From Pseudomonas campi (GTDB lineage: Bacteria > Pseudomonadota > Gammaproteobacteria > Pseudomonadales > Pseudomonadaceae): DNA of 64,000 nt. The notes beneath the pieces are model-generated. The model was given only the letters and a program-made list of their open reading frames with translations, was not told where the DNA came from and did not search any database. This document shows positions 46,148-53,948 of this stretch, piece after piece. Numbering within the stretch: the first letter of the stretch is position 1; each line of letters begins with the position of its first letter. Both the position numbers and the translations under genes were made by a program. The DNA lies in contig NZ_CP053697.2 in assembly GCF_013200955.2 (NCBI RefSeq), positions 2,604,001-2,668,000 of the forward strand, in the 5' to 3' direction.

Positions 46148-47020
46148 ATGGCATACGACTCAGTCTTCAAACCCGGCCTGTTCAGCGGCCAGACCATTCT
46201 GGTCACCGGCGGCGGCAGCGGCATCGGCCGCTGCGTGGCCCACGAACTGGCCCACCTCGGCGCCCATGTGGTGCTCGTCGGACGCAAGCTGGAGAAGCTG
46301 GAAAAAACCGCCGGCGAGATCGCCGAGGACGGTGGCAGCGCCAGCTTTGCCGTGTGCGACATCCGCGAGGAAGAAGCGGTCAAGGCCATGGTCAAGGCGG
46401 TGATCGCCGAGCGCGGGCCGATCCACCACCTGGTCAACAACGCCGGCGGCCAGTTCCCCGCGCCGCTGGTATCGATCAACCAGAAAGGCTTCGAGACCGT
46501 GGTGCGCACCAACCTGGTCGGCGGCTTTCTGATCGCCCGCGAAGTGTTCAGCCAGAGCATGAGCAAGACCGGCGGCAGCATCGTCAACATGCTCGCCGAC
46601 ATGTGGGGCGGCATGCCCGGCATGGGCCACTCCGGCGCCGCCCGCGCCGGCATGGAGAACTTCACCAAGACCGCCGCCTACGAGTGGGGCCACGCCGGCG
46701 TGCGGGTCAATGCCGTGGCGCCGGGCTGGATCGCCTCCAGCGGCATGGACACCTACCCCGAGTCGATGAAGAACATGATCCGCAACCTCAAGGATCACGT
46801 ACCGCTGCAGCGCATCGGCACCGAGTCGGAAGTGGCGGCGGCCATCGTCTTCCTGCTCTCCCCCGGCGCCAACTTCATCAGCGGCAACACCATTCGCATC
46901 GACGGCGCCGCCAGCCAGGGCACCCGTGCCTGGACCCTGGGCAAGGCGAAAAACAGCGAGTCCTACAACGGCTTCCACCGGGCCTACGTGCCCGATGTAC
47001 TGAAAGACCAGGGAGAGTGA
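46148..47020 (+). CDS. atuB: AtuB, short-chain dehydrogenase
   Basis: 290-aa SDR. NAD(P)-binding VTGGGSGIGRCVAHELA (residues ~18-34), NNAGGQFPAP, and a region around MLADMWGGMPGMGHSGAARAGMENFTK where the usual YxxxK tyrosine is not obvious: SGAARAGMENF stands where Tyr-x3-Lys is expected. That is typical of peroxisomal-trans-2-enoyl-CoA-reductase-like SDRs. It probably acts on a CoA thioester or terpene alcohol/aldehyde of the pathway. Starts 14 bp after atuA and ends 4 bp before atuC. Confidence 0.88.
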   Translation: MAYDSVFKPGLFSGQTILVTGGGSGIGRCVAHELAHLGAHVVLVGRKLEKLEKTAGEIAEDGGSASFAVCDIREEEAVKAMVKAVIAERGPIHHLVNNAGGQFPAPLVSINQKGFETVVRTNLVGGFLIAREVFSQSMSKTGGSIVNMLADMWGGMPGMGHSGAARAGMENFTKTAAYEWGHAGVRVNAVAPGWIASSGMDTYPESMKNMIRNLKDHVPLQRIGTESEVAAAIVFLLSPGANFISGNTIRIDGAASQGTRAWTLGKAKNSESYNGFHRAYVPDVLKDQGE

Positions 47021-47024
47021 TGCG

Positions 47025-48641
47025 ATGCCGGTGATTCAGTCCGAACTCGACGTCCACGGCGACAGCTTCGCGCAGAACCGCGAGGCCATGCTGGCGACCA
47101 TCGCCAGCTTCCGCGACGTCGAACAGAAGGTGCTGGACAAGGCCTTTGAAGCCAAGCCCAAGTTCATCAAGCGCGGCCAGCTGCTGCCGCGCGAGCGCAT
47201 CAACCTGCTGCTCGACTCCGGCGCGCCGTTCCTCGAACTGGCCTCGCTGGCCGGCTACAAGCTGCACGACGACAAGGACGGCACCCAGGCCGGCGGCGGC
47301 ATCATCGCCGGCATCGGCTACGTGGCCGGCGTGCGCTGCCTGGTGATCGCCAACAACAGCGCGATCAAGGGCGGCACCATCTCGCCCACCGGCCTGAAGA
47401 AGTCCCTGCGCCTGCAGCAGATCGCCGTGGAAAACAAACTGCCGGTGATCACCCTGGCCGAGAGCGGCGGCGCCAACCTCAACTACGCCGCCGACATCTT
47501 CGTCGAAGGTGCGCGCGGCTTCGCCAACCAGGCGCGCATGTCGGCCATGGGCCTGCCGCAGATCACCGTGGTGCACGGTTCCAGCACCGCCGGCGGGGCT
47601 TACCAGCCGGGCCTGTCCGATTACGTGGTGGTGGTGCGCGGCAAGGCCAAGCTGTTCCTCGCCGGCCCGCCCCTGCTGAAAGCCGCCACCGGCGAAGTGG
47701 CCACCGACGAGGAACTGGGCGGCGCCGAGATGCACGCCCAGGTCGCCGGCACCGCCGAATACCTGGCCGAGAACGACGCCGACGGCGTGCGTATCGCCCG
47801 TGAGATCGCCGGCCTGCTGCCGTGGAATGCCCAGCTGCCGGCACGCCCGGCCAAGACCTGGAACGAGCCGCTGTACCCGGCCGAAGAACTGCTCGGCATC
47901 GTCCCGGCCGACGCCAAGAAACCCTACGACGTGCGCGAGATCATCGCCCGCATCGCCGACGGCTCGCAGTTCCTCGACTTCAAGAACGAGTTCGACAGCC
48001 AGACCGTGTGCGGCCACCTGGCCATCGAAGGCCAGCCCTGCGGCTTTATCGGCAACAACGGGCCGATCACCCCGCGCGGCGCGGCCAAGGCGGCGCAATT
48101 TATCCAGCTGTGCGACCAGAGCAACACGCCGATCCTGTTCTTCCACAACACCACCGGCTTCATGGTCGGCACCGAGTCCGAGCAGAACGGCGTGATCAAG
48201 CACGGTTCCAAGCTGATCCAGGCGGTGGCCAATGCTCGCGTGCCGAAGCTCACCATAGTGGTCGGCGGCTCCTACGGCGCCGGCAACTACGCCATGTGCG
48301 GTCGTGGCCTCGACCCGCGCTTCATCTTCGCCTGGCCCAACAGCAAGACCGCCGTGATGGGCGGCGCCCAGGCCGGCAAGGTGCTGCGCATCGTCACCGA
48401 GGACAAGCATCGCAAGGAAGGCAAGGAGGCCGACCCGAAGATGCTCGACATGCTGGAAATGGCCACCGCGCAGAAGCTCGACAGCCAGTCCACCGCGCTG
48501 TACGGCACCGCCAGCCTGTGGGACGACGGCCTGATCGACCCGCGTGATACGCGCAAACTGCTCGGCTTCCTGCTGGATATCTGCGCCGAAGCCGCAGTAC
48601 GCCCCCTCAAATCCAACTCGTTCGGCGTTGCCCGCCTGTAA
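47025..48641 (+). CDS. atuC: AtuC, geranyl-CoA carboxylase beta subunit
   Basis: Carboxyltransferase subunit, 538 aa. Two crotonase-like carboxyltransferase halves: N-terminal with SGAPFLELASLAGYKLHDD and GGTISPTGLKKSLRLQQIA, and C-terminal with the biotin/CoA site FLHNTTGFMVG-like (FFHNTTGFMVGTESEQ) and TIVVGGSYGAGNYAMCGR. It transfers CO2 from biotin on AtuF to cis-geranyl-CoA. It is homologous to the LiuB/MccB methylcrotonyl-CoA carboxylase beta chains; the atu context sets the geranyl specificity. Confidence 0.93.
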   Translation: MPVIQSELDVHGDSFAQNREAMLATIASFRDVEQKVLDKAFEAKPKFIKRGQLLPRERINLLLDSGAPFLELASLAGYKLHDDKDGTQAGGGIIAGIGYVAGVRCLVIANNSAIKGGTISPTGLKKSLRLQQIAVENKLPVITLAESGGANLNYAADIFVEGARGFANQARMSAMGLPQITVVHGSSTAGGAYQPGLSDYVVVVRGKAKLFLAGPPLLKAATGEVATDEELGGAEMHAQVAGTAEYLAENDADGVRIAREIAGLLPWNAQLPARPAKTWNEPLYPAEELLGIVPADAKKPYDVREIIARIADGSQFLDFKNEFDSQTVCGHLAIEGQPCGFIGNNGPITPRGAAKAAQFIQLCDQSNTPILFFHNTTGFMVGTESEQNGVIKHGSKLIQAVANARVPKLTIVVGGSYGAGNYAMCGRGLDPRFIFAWPNSKTAVMGGAQAGKVLRIVTEDKHRKEGKEADPKMLDMLEMATAQKLDSQSTALYGTASLWDDGLIDPRDTRKLLGFLLDICAEAAVRPLKSNSFGVARL

Positions 48642-48661
48642 CCCTTCGGAGCACAACAAAA

Positions 48662-49822
48662 ATGATCTTCACCCAGGAACACGAAGAACTCCGCCGCACC
48701 GTACGCAACTTCGTCGACAAGGAAATCAACCCGCACGTTGACGAGTGGGAAAAGGCCGGCAAATTCCCCATCCACGAAATCTTCAAGATGGCCGGTGACC
48801 TCGGCCTGCTCGGCATCTCCAAGCCGGAGAAATTCGGCGGCATGGGCCTGGACTACAGCTACTCGATCGTCGCCGCCGAAGAGTTCGGCACCATCCGCTG
48901 CGGCGGCATCCCGATGTCCATCGGCGTGCAGACCGATATGTGCACCCCGGCCCTGGCCCGCTTCGGCTCCGATGAGCTGCGCGAGGAATTCCTCAAGCCG
49001 GCCATCAGCGGCGACATGGTCGGCTGCATCGGCGTCTCCGAAGTCGGCGCCGGTTCCGACGTTGCGGGATTGAAGACCACCGCGCGCAAGGACGGCGGCG
49101 ACTACGTGATCAACGGTAGCAAGATGTGGATCACCAACTCCCCTAGCGCCGATTTCATGTGCCTGCTGGCCAACACCAGCGACGACAAGCCGCACGTCAA
49201 CAAGTCGCTGATCGTGGTGCCGATGAACACTCCGGGCATCAGCGTCAGCCCGCACCTGGACAAGCTCGGCATGCGCAGCTCGGAAACCGCCCAGGTGTTC
49301 CTCGACAACGTGCGCGTACCGCAGCGCAACCGCATCGGCCACGAAGGCGCCGGCTTCATGATGCAGATGCTGCAGTTCCAGGAAGAACGCCTGTTCGGCG
49401 CAGCCAACATGATCAAGGGCCTGGAGCACTGCGTCGACGCCACCATCGCGTACTGCAAAGAGCGCCAGACCTTTGGCCAGCCGCTGATCGACAACCAGGT
49501 CATCCACTTCCGCATGGCCGAGCTGCAGACTGAAATCGAGTGCCTGCGCGCGCTGGTCTACCAGGCCACCGAGCAATACGTCCGTGGTCGTGACGTGACC
49601 AACCTGGCGTCCATGGCAAAGCTCAAGGCTGGCCGCCTCGGCCGTGAAGTGTCCGACGCCTGCCTGCAGTACTGGGGCGGCATGGGCTTCATGTGGGACA
49701 ACCCCGTGTCGCGCGCTTACCGCGACGTGCGCCTGGTCTCCATCGGCGGCGGCGCCGACGAAATCATGCTCGGCATCATCTGCAAACTGATGGGCATTCT
49801 GCCGGGTAAAAAGAAGGGCTGA
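48662..49822 (+). CDS. atuD: AtuD, citronellyl-CoA dehydrogenase
   Basis: Acyl-CoA dehydrogenase of 386 aa using FAD. N-terminal helical domain, then the FAD-binding IGVSEVGAGSDVAGLKTTARKDG and MWITNSPSADFMCLLANT. The C-terminal helices contain RQTFGQPLIDNQVIHFRMAE. The catalytic Glu is expected near QYWGGMGFMWDNPVSRAYRDVR. It oxidises citronellyl-CoA to geranyl-CoA, feeding AtuC/F. A REP-like unit separates it from atuE. Confidence 0.92.
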   Translation: MIFTQEHEELRRTVRNFVDKEINPHVDEWEKAGKFPIHEIFKMAGDLGLLGISKPEKFGGMGLDYSYSIVAAEEFGTIRCGGIPMSIGVQTDMCTPALARFGSDELREEFLKPAISGDMVGCIGVSEVGAGSDVAGLKTTARKDGGDYVINGSKMWITNSPSADFMCLLANTSDDKPHVNKSLIVVPMNTPGISVSPHLDKLGMRSSETAQVFLDNVRVPQRNRIGHEGAGFMMQMLQFQEERLFGAANMIKGLEHCVDATIAYCKERQTFGQPLIDNQVIHFRMAELQTEIECLRALVYQATEQYVRGRDVTNLASMAKLKAGRLGREVSDACLQYWGGMGFMWDNPVSRAYRDVRLVSIGGGADEIMLGIICKLMGILPGKKKG

Positions 49823-49831
49823 TCGTAGTGC

Positions 49832-49903
49832 GTAGGGTGGATGTCGCTTTTTACATCCACCGAGGCGCCGCACGGTGGATCGGTGAAGCGTGATCCACCC
49901 TAC
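49832..49903. repeat. REP-like GTAGGGTGGAT unit between atuD and atuE
   Basis: 72 bp bounded by GTAGGGTGGAT and ATCCACCCTAC, closely matching the first unit upstream of metG (shared GGATCGGTGAAGCGTGATCC). It overlaps a spurious upstream extension of atuE. Confidence 0.88.
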
Positions 49904-49934
49904 AGACCTGCCCTATTTCAACGGAGCGATGAAG

Positions 49935-50732
49935 ATGTCTCTACCGAATACGCAAACCCTGTTGCTGGAGCGGGTCGAGGGCGTGCTCTACGTCACCCTC
50001 AACCGCCCGGACAGTCGCAACGCCATGAGCCTGGCGATGGTCGAGGAACTGCGTGCCGTGCTGCGCACGGTGCGCCATGACCAGAGCGTGCGCGCCCTGG
50101 TGCTGCGCGGCGCCGACGGCCACTTCTGCGCCGGTGGCGATATCAAGGACATGGCTGGTGCGCGAGCCAAGGGCGGCGACGCCTACCGCGAGCTGAACCG
50201 CGCCTTCGGCAGCCTGCTGGAGGAGGCCCAGTACGCGCCACAGGTGCTGGTCGCCGTGCTGGAAGGCGCGGTGCTCGGCGGCGGTTTTGGCCTGGCCTGC
50301 GTGTCCGACATCGCCATCGCCCACCAGGGCGCCAAGTTCGGCCTGCCGGAAACCAGCCTGGGGATTCTGCCGGCACAGATCGCGCCGTTCGTGGTCAAGC
50401 GCATCGGCCTGACCCAAACCCGCCGCCTGGCGCTGACCGCCGCCCGTTTCGACGGTGCCGAAGCGCTGCGCCTGGGCCTGGTGCACTTCAGCGAAGCCGA
50501 CGACCAGGCCGTGGTCGACCGCCTCGCCCAGTGCCTGGCCCAGGTACGCCAGTGCGCCCCCGGCGCCAACGCGGCGACCAAGGCGCTGCTGCTGGCCACC
50601 GAAACGGAAAACCTCGGCAGCCTGCTCGACCACGCCGCCGGCCAGTTCGCCGAAGCGGTGCTGGGCAGCGAAGGCGTGGAAGGCACCATGGCTTTCATGC
50701 AGAAGCGCAAGCCCAAGTGGGCTGAGGATTGA
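49935..50732 (+). CDS. atuE: AtuE, isohexenylglutaconyl-CoA hydratase
   Basis: Enoyl-CoA hydratase/isomerase family, 265 aa from ATG 49935, which has GGAG at eight bases; ATG 49929 is too close. CoA-binding and oxyanion regions are VLRGADGHFCAGGDIKDMA and AVLEGAVLGGGFGLACVSDIAIA. Catalytic Glu candidate in FGLPETSLGILPAQ. It hydrates isohexenylglutaconyl-CoA, the product of geranyl-CoA carboxylation after isomer handling. Confidence 0.9.
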   Translation: MSLPNTQTLLLERVEGVLYVTLNRPDSRNAMSLAMVEELRAVLRTVRHDQSVRALVLRGADGHFCAGGDIKDMAGARAKGGDAYRELNRAFGSLLEEAQYAPQVLVAVLEGAVLGGGFGLACVSDIAIAHQGAKFGLPETSLGILPAQIAPFVVKRIGLTQTRRLALTAARFDGAEALRLGLVHFSEADDQAVVDRLAQCLAQVRQCAPGANAATKALLLATETENLGSLLDHAAGQFAEAVLGSEGVEGTMAFMQKRKPKWAED

Positions 50733-50769
50733 CTCCCCTCTCCCCCGAGGGGAGAGGGAACCGATTGAC

Positions 50770-50821
50770 GTAGCCCGGATGCAATCCGGGAACCGACCAC
50801 CCCGGATTGCATCCGGGCTAC
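50770..50821. repeat. inverted REP pair (GTAGCCCGGATGCAATCCGG family) between atuE and atuF
   Basis: GTAGCCCGGATGCAATCCGG (50770-50789) and its near-perfect reverse complement (50801-50821) are separated by ~10 bp. The result is a strong hairpin in the atu message. Confidence 0.92.
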
Positions 50822-50840
50822 GACTAGCAGGAGCACGACG

Positions 50841-52829
50841 ATGCCCGCCTTCAAAAAGATCCTCATCGCCAACCGTGGCGAGATCGCCTGCCGGGTGATG
50901 CGCACCGCGCAGGCCCTGGGCTATCGCACGGTGGCGGTGTACTCCGCGGCCGACGCCGGCGCGCGCCATGTCCAGCTGGCCGACGAGGCCGTGTGCATCG
51001 GCCCGGCGCAGGTCAACCAGTCGTACCTGGTGATCGACAACATCATCGCCGCCGCACAGAAAACCGGCGCCGACGCGATCCACCCCGGCTACGGCTTTCT
51101 CTCCGAGAACGCCGACTTCGCCCGCGCCTGCGAGGCGGCCGGCATCGTCTTTATCGGCCCGACCGTAGAAGCGATTCACCTGATGGGTAGCAAGCGCCTG
51201 TCGAAGATCGCCATGCTCGAAGCCGGCGTGCCGTGCATTCCCGGCTACGAAGGCGCGGCACAGGACGACGACACCCTGAGCCGCGAGGCCGAGCGCATTG
51301 GCTACCCGCTGATGATCAAGGCCAGCGCCGGTGGCGGCGGCCGCGGCATGCGCCTGGTCCACGAATCCGGCGAACTGCTGGCGCAGATCCGCACCGCCCG
51401 CTCCGAGGCGCAAAACGCCTTCGGCTCCGGCGAGCTGATTCTCGAACGCGCGGTGATCCGTCCACGCCATGTGGAAATCCAGGTATTCGGCGACCAGCAC
51501 GGCAGCATCGTTTATCTGGGCGAGCGCGACTGCTCCGTGCAGCGCCGCCACCAGAAAGTGGTCGAGGAAGCACCCTGCCCGGTGATGACGCCCGAGCTGC
51601 GTAAATCCATGGGCGAAGCGGCGGTGAAGGCTGCGGCCTCGGTCAACTACGTCGGCGCCGGCACAGTGGAATTCCTCCTCGATCAGAGCGGCGAATTCTT
51701 CTTCCTGGAAATGAACACCCGCCTGCAGGTCGAGCACCCGGTCACCGAATTGATCACCGGCCAGGACCTGGTTGCCTGGCAGATCCGCGCCGCCGAAGGT
51801 CAGCCGCTGCCGCTCAAGCAGGACGAGATTCGCCTCACCGGCCACGCCATGGAAGTGCGCCTGTACGCCGAGGATTCGGCGCACAACTTCCTGCCGCAGA
51901 CCGGCGAAGTGCTGCGCTGGGAGCCGGCGCTGCTGGACGGCATCCGCATCGACCACGGCCTGGTCGAAGGCCAGGCCGTCACCCCGTTCTACGACCCGAT
52001 GCTGGCCAAGGTCATCGCCTATGGCGCCACCCGCGACGAGGCCCGGCGCAAGCTGGCGCGCGCGGTCGAGGACTGCGTGCTGCTCGGCGTCAACGGCAAC
52101 CAGCGCTTCCTCGCCAACCTGCTCAAGCACCCCGAGTTCGCCGCCGGCAACGCCACCACCGCCTTTATCGGCGAACACTTCGCCGACGACCCGAGCCTGA
52201 CCCCGCAAGCACCGGCTGCCGCCGAGCTGGCCAGTGCTGCCGCCCTGCTCTACCAAGCCTCGGCCAATAGTCGTGCGCACCAGGGCGGCCTGGCCGGCTG
52301 GCGCAACGCCGGCGGCGCGCCCTGGAGCTTCGTGCTCAAGCAGGGCGAGCAGAAACATGCAGTCGAGCTCGAAGTGCTGGAGTCCGGCGCCCAGCCGCTG
52401 CTGCGCGCCCAGATCGGCGAAACCCAGGTCGAACTGCGCCTGCTGGCCAGCGACGGCCGCTGGGCCACGTTTGAGCTCGACGGTATCCGCCAGCGCCGCG
52501 CTTATCACCTGGCCGGCGAGCGACTCTGGCTGTATGGCCACAGCGGCAATTTGGAACTCACCGACGTCACCCACGAACCGGCCGGCGGGCAGAACGCCGC
52601 CAGCTCCGGCACGGTCAAGGCGCCGATGGATGGCGCGATCGTCGAGGTGCTGGTCAGCGAAGGCCAGCAGGTCAGCAAGGGCCAACTGCTGGTGGTGCTG
52701 GAAGCGATGAAGATGGAACACCCGCTCAAGGCCGGCATCGACGGAGTAATCCGCCGCGTGCAGGTCAGCCAGGGCGACCAGGTGAAGAACCGCCAGCTGC
52801 TGGTGGAAGTCGAAGCCGCAGAAGCCTGA
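50841..52829 (+). CDS. atuF: AtuF, geranyl-CoA carboxylase alpha subunit (biotin carboxylase/carrier)
   Basis: 662 aa. Biotin carboxylase N-domain (ILIANRGEIACRVMRTAQALGY), ATP-grasp (ASAGGGGRGMRLV, RDCSVQRRHQKVVEEAP), and active-site FFLEMNTRLQVEHPVTE. A linker domain leads to a C-terminal biotinyl domain with the attachment Lys in EAMKMEHPL (~residue 627). It carboxylates its own biotin with ATP and bicarbonate and passes CO2 to AtuC. Start ATG 50841 preceded by AGGAGCACGACG. Confidence 0.94.
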   Translation: MPAFKKILIANRGEIACRVMRTAQALGYRTVAVYSAADAGARHVQLADEAVCIGPAQVNQSYLVIDNIIAAAQKTGADAIHPGYGFLSENADFARACEAAGIVFIGPTVEAIHLMGSKRLSKIAMLEAGVPCIPGYEGAAQDDDTLSREAERIGYPLMIKASAGGGGRGMRLVHESGELLAQIRTARSEAQNAFGSGELILERAVIRPRHVEIQVFGDQHGSIVYLGERDCSVQRRHQKVVEEAPCPVMTPELRKSMGEAAVKAAASVNYVGAGTVEFLLDQSGEFFFLEMNTRLQVEHPVTELITGQDLVAWQIRAAEGQPLPLKQDEIRLTGHAMEVRLYAEDSAHNFLPQTGEVLRWEPALLDGIRIDHGLVEGQAVTPFYDPMLAKVIAYGATRDEARRKLARAVEDCVLLGVNGNQRFLANLLKHPEFAAGNATTAFIGEHFADDPSLTPQAPAAAELASAAALLYQASANSRAHQGGLAGWRNAGGAPWSFVLKQGEQKHAVELEVLESGAQPLLRAQIGETQVELRLLASDGRWATFELDGIRQRRAYHLAGERLWLYGHSGNLELTDVTHEPAGGQNAASSGTVKAPMDGAIVEVLVSEGQQVSKGQLLVVLEAMKMEHPLKAGIDGVIRRVQVSQGDQVKNRQLLVEVEAAEA

Positions 52830-52830
52830 C

Positions 52831-52903
52831 GTAGGGTGGATGGCGCTTCATCCATCCACCACAACGCCACCTTGGTGGATGAACAGAGCGCCATCCACCC
52901 TAC
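52831..52903. repeat. REP-like GTAGGGTGGAT unit between atuF and atuG
   Basis: 73 bp starting one base after the atuF stop, bounded by GTAGGGTGGATGGCGCT and AGCGCCATCCACCCTAC-type ends. The interior is diverged from the other copies. Confidence 0.88.
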
Positions 52904-52930
52904 AAGAACAACCAGCCACGGAGCACGAGC

Positions 52931-53749
52931 ATGTCCCTGCAAGGCAAAACCCTGTTCATCACTGGCGCCAGCCGTGGCATCGGCCGCGAGATCGCCCTCA
53001 AGGCCGCCGCCCAGGGCGCCAATATCGTCATCGCCGCCAAGAGCGCCGAAGCCCACGCCAAGCTGCCGGGCACCATCCATTCGGTGGCCGCCGAGGTCGA
53101 GGCCGCCGGCGGCAAGGCCCTGGCCCTGCAACTGGACGTACGCGACGAGGAGGCAGTGAAAGCCGCCATGGCCCAGGCCGCCGCCCACTTCGGCGGCATC
53201 GACGCGCTGATCAACAACGCCGGGGCGATCAAACTGGTGGGTGTCGAACACCTGCAGCCCAAGCGCTTCGACCTGATGTACCAGATCAACAGCCGCGCGG
53301 TGATGGTCTGCAGCCAGGCCGCCCTGCCCTACCTTAAACAGAGCAAGGGCCACATCCTCAGCCTCAGTCCGCCGATCAACCTCGACCCCAAGTGGTTCGC
53401 CAACTACGGCCCCTACACCACCACCAAGTACGGCATGAGCATGCTGACCTTGGGCATGCACGAGGAATTCCGCAAGTACGGCATCAGCGTCAACTCGCTA
53501 TGGCCGAAAACCGTGATCGCCACCGCCGCCATCGAATTCGAAGCCGGCGGCCCGGCGGTGATGAAGGCCGCGCGCCTGCCAGCAATCATGGCCGACGCCG
53601 CCTGCGCCATCTTGTCGAGCAGCGAGCGCACCATCAGCGGCCGCCTGCTGATTGACGAGGAAATTCTGCGCGAGCAGGGCCAGAGCGACTTCGAGCACTA
53701 CCGCTACGACCCGGCCGGCAAGCTGATGACCGATCTGTTTGTCGACTGA
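52931..53749 (+). CDS. atuG: AtuG, short-chain dehydrogenase
   Basis: 272-aa SDR. Cofactor motif ITGASRGIGREIALKAAAQG (~12-31), NNAGAIKLV, and active-site region HILSLSPPINLDPKWFANYGPYTTTKYGMSM with YTTTK as the Tyr-x3-Lys pair. Resembles HSDL2/peroxisomal-like dehydrogenases. Last atu gene here; atuH (acyl-CoA synthetase) is not downstream. A GC hairpin without a clear T tract (53765-53786) follows. Confidence 0.88.
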   Translation: MSLQGKTLFITGASRGIGREIALKAAAQGANIVIAAKSAEAHAKLPGTIHSVAAEVEAAGGKALALQLDVRDEEAVKAAMAQAAAHFGGIDALINNAGAIKLVGVEHLQPKRFDLMYQINSRAVMVCSQAALPYLKQSKGHILSLSPPINLDPKWFANYGPYTTTKYGMSMLTLGMHEEFRKYGISVNSLWPKTVIATAAIEFEAGGPAVMKAARLPAIMADAACAILSSSERTISGRLLIDEEILREQGQSDFEHYRYDPAGKLMTDLFVD

Positions 53750-53948
53750 GCTCCAGCATTACCGGGCGCCAGCACTGTGCTGGCGCGCCGATCATCGGTA
53801 AAAACCCCTAGTCACAGCTGCGATCCAACTCAGGCACAATGCCAGTACTCGACTGGCTGGCGACAATCGCTAGCAGGCTGTGTCGAAAACAATAAACCAT
53901 GTCCGCTGCATTATCGTCCGGCTCTCGCCCGGTCTTTCTGGGGAAACC

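Noticed and set aside
49941..52721. 926-codon antisense frame over atuE-atuF
   Set aside because: High-GC genes commonly leave long open frames on the opposite strand; the sense strand has clear hydratase and biotin carboxylase motifs.
53860..53900. AGCAGGCTGTGTCGAAAAC before the autotransporter as an IS end
   Set aside because: It resembles ends of some Pseudomonas repeats, but no matching inverted partner was found nearby.
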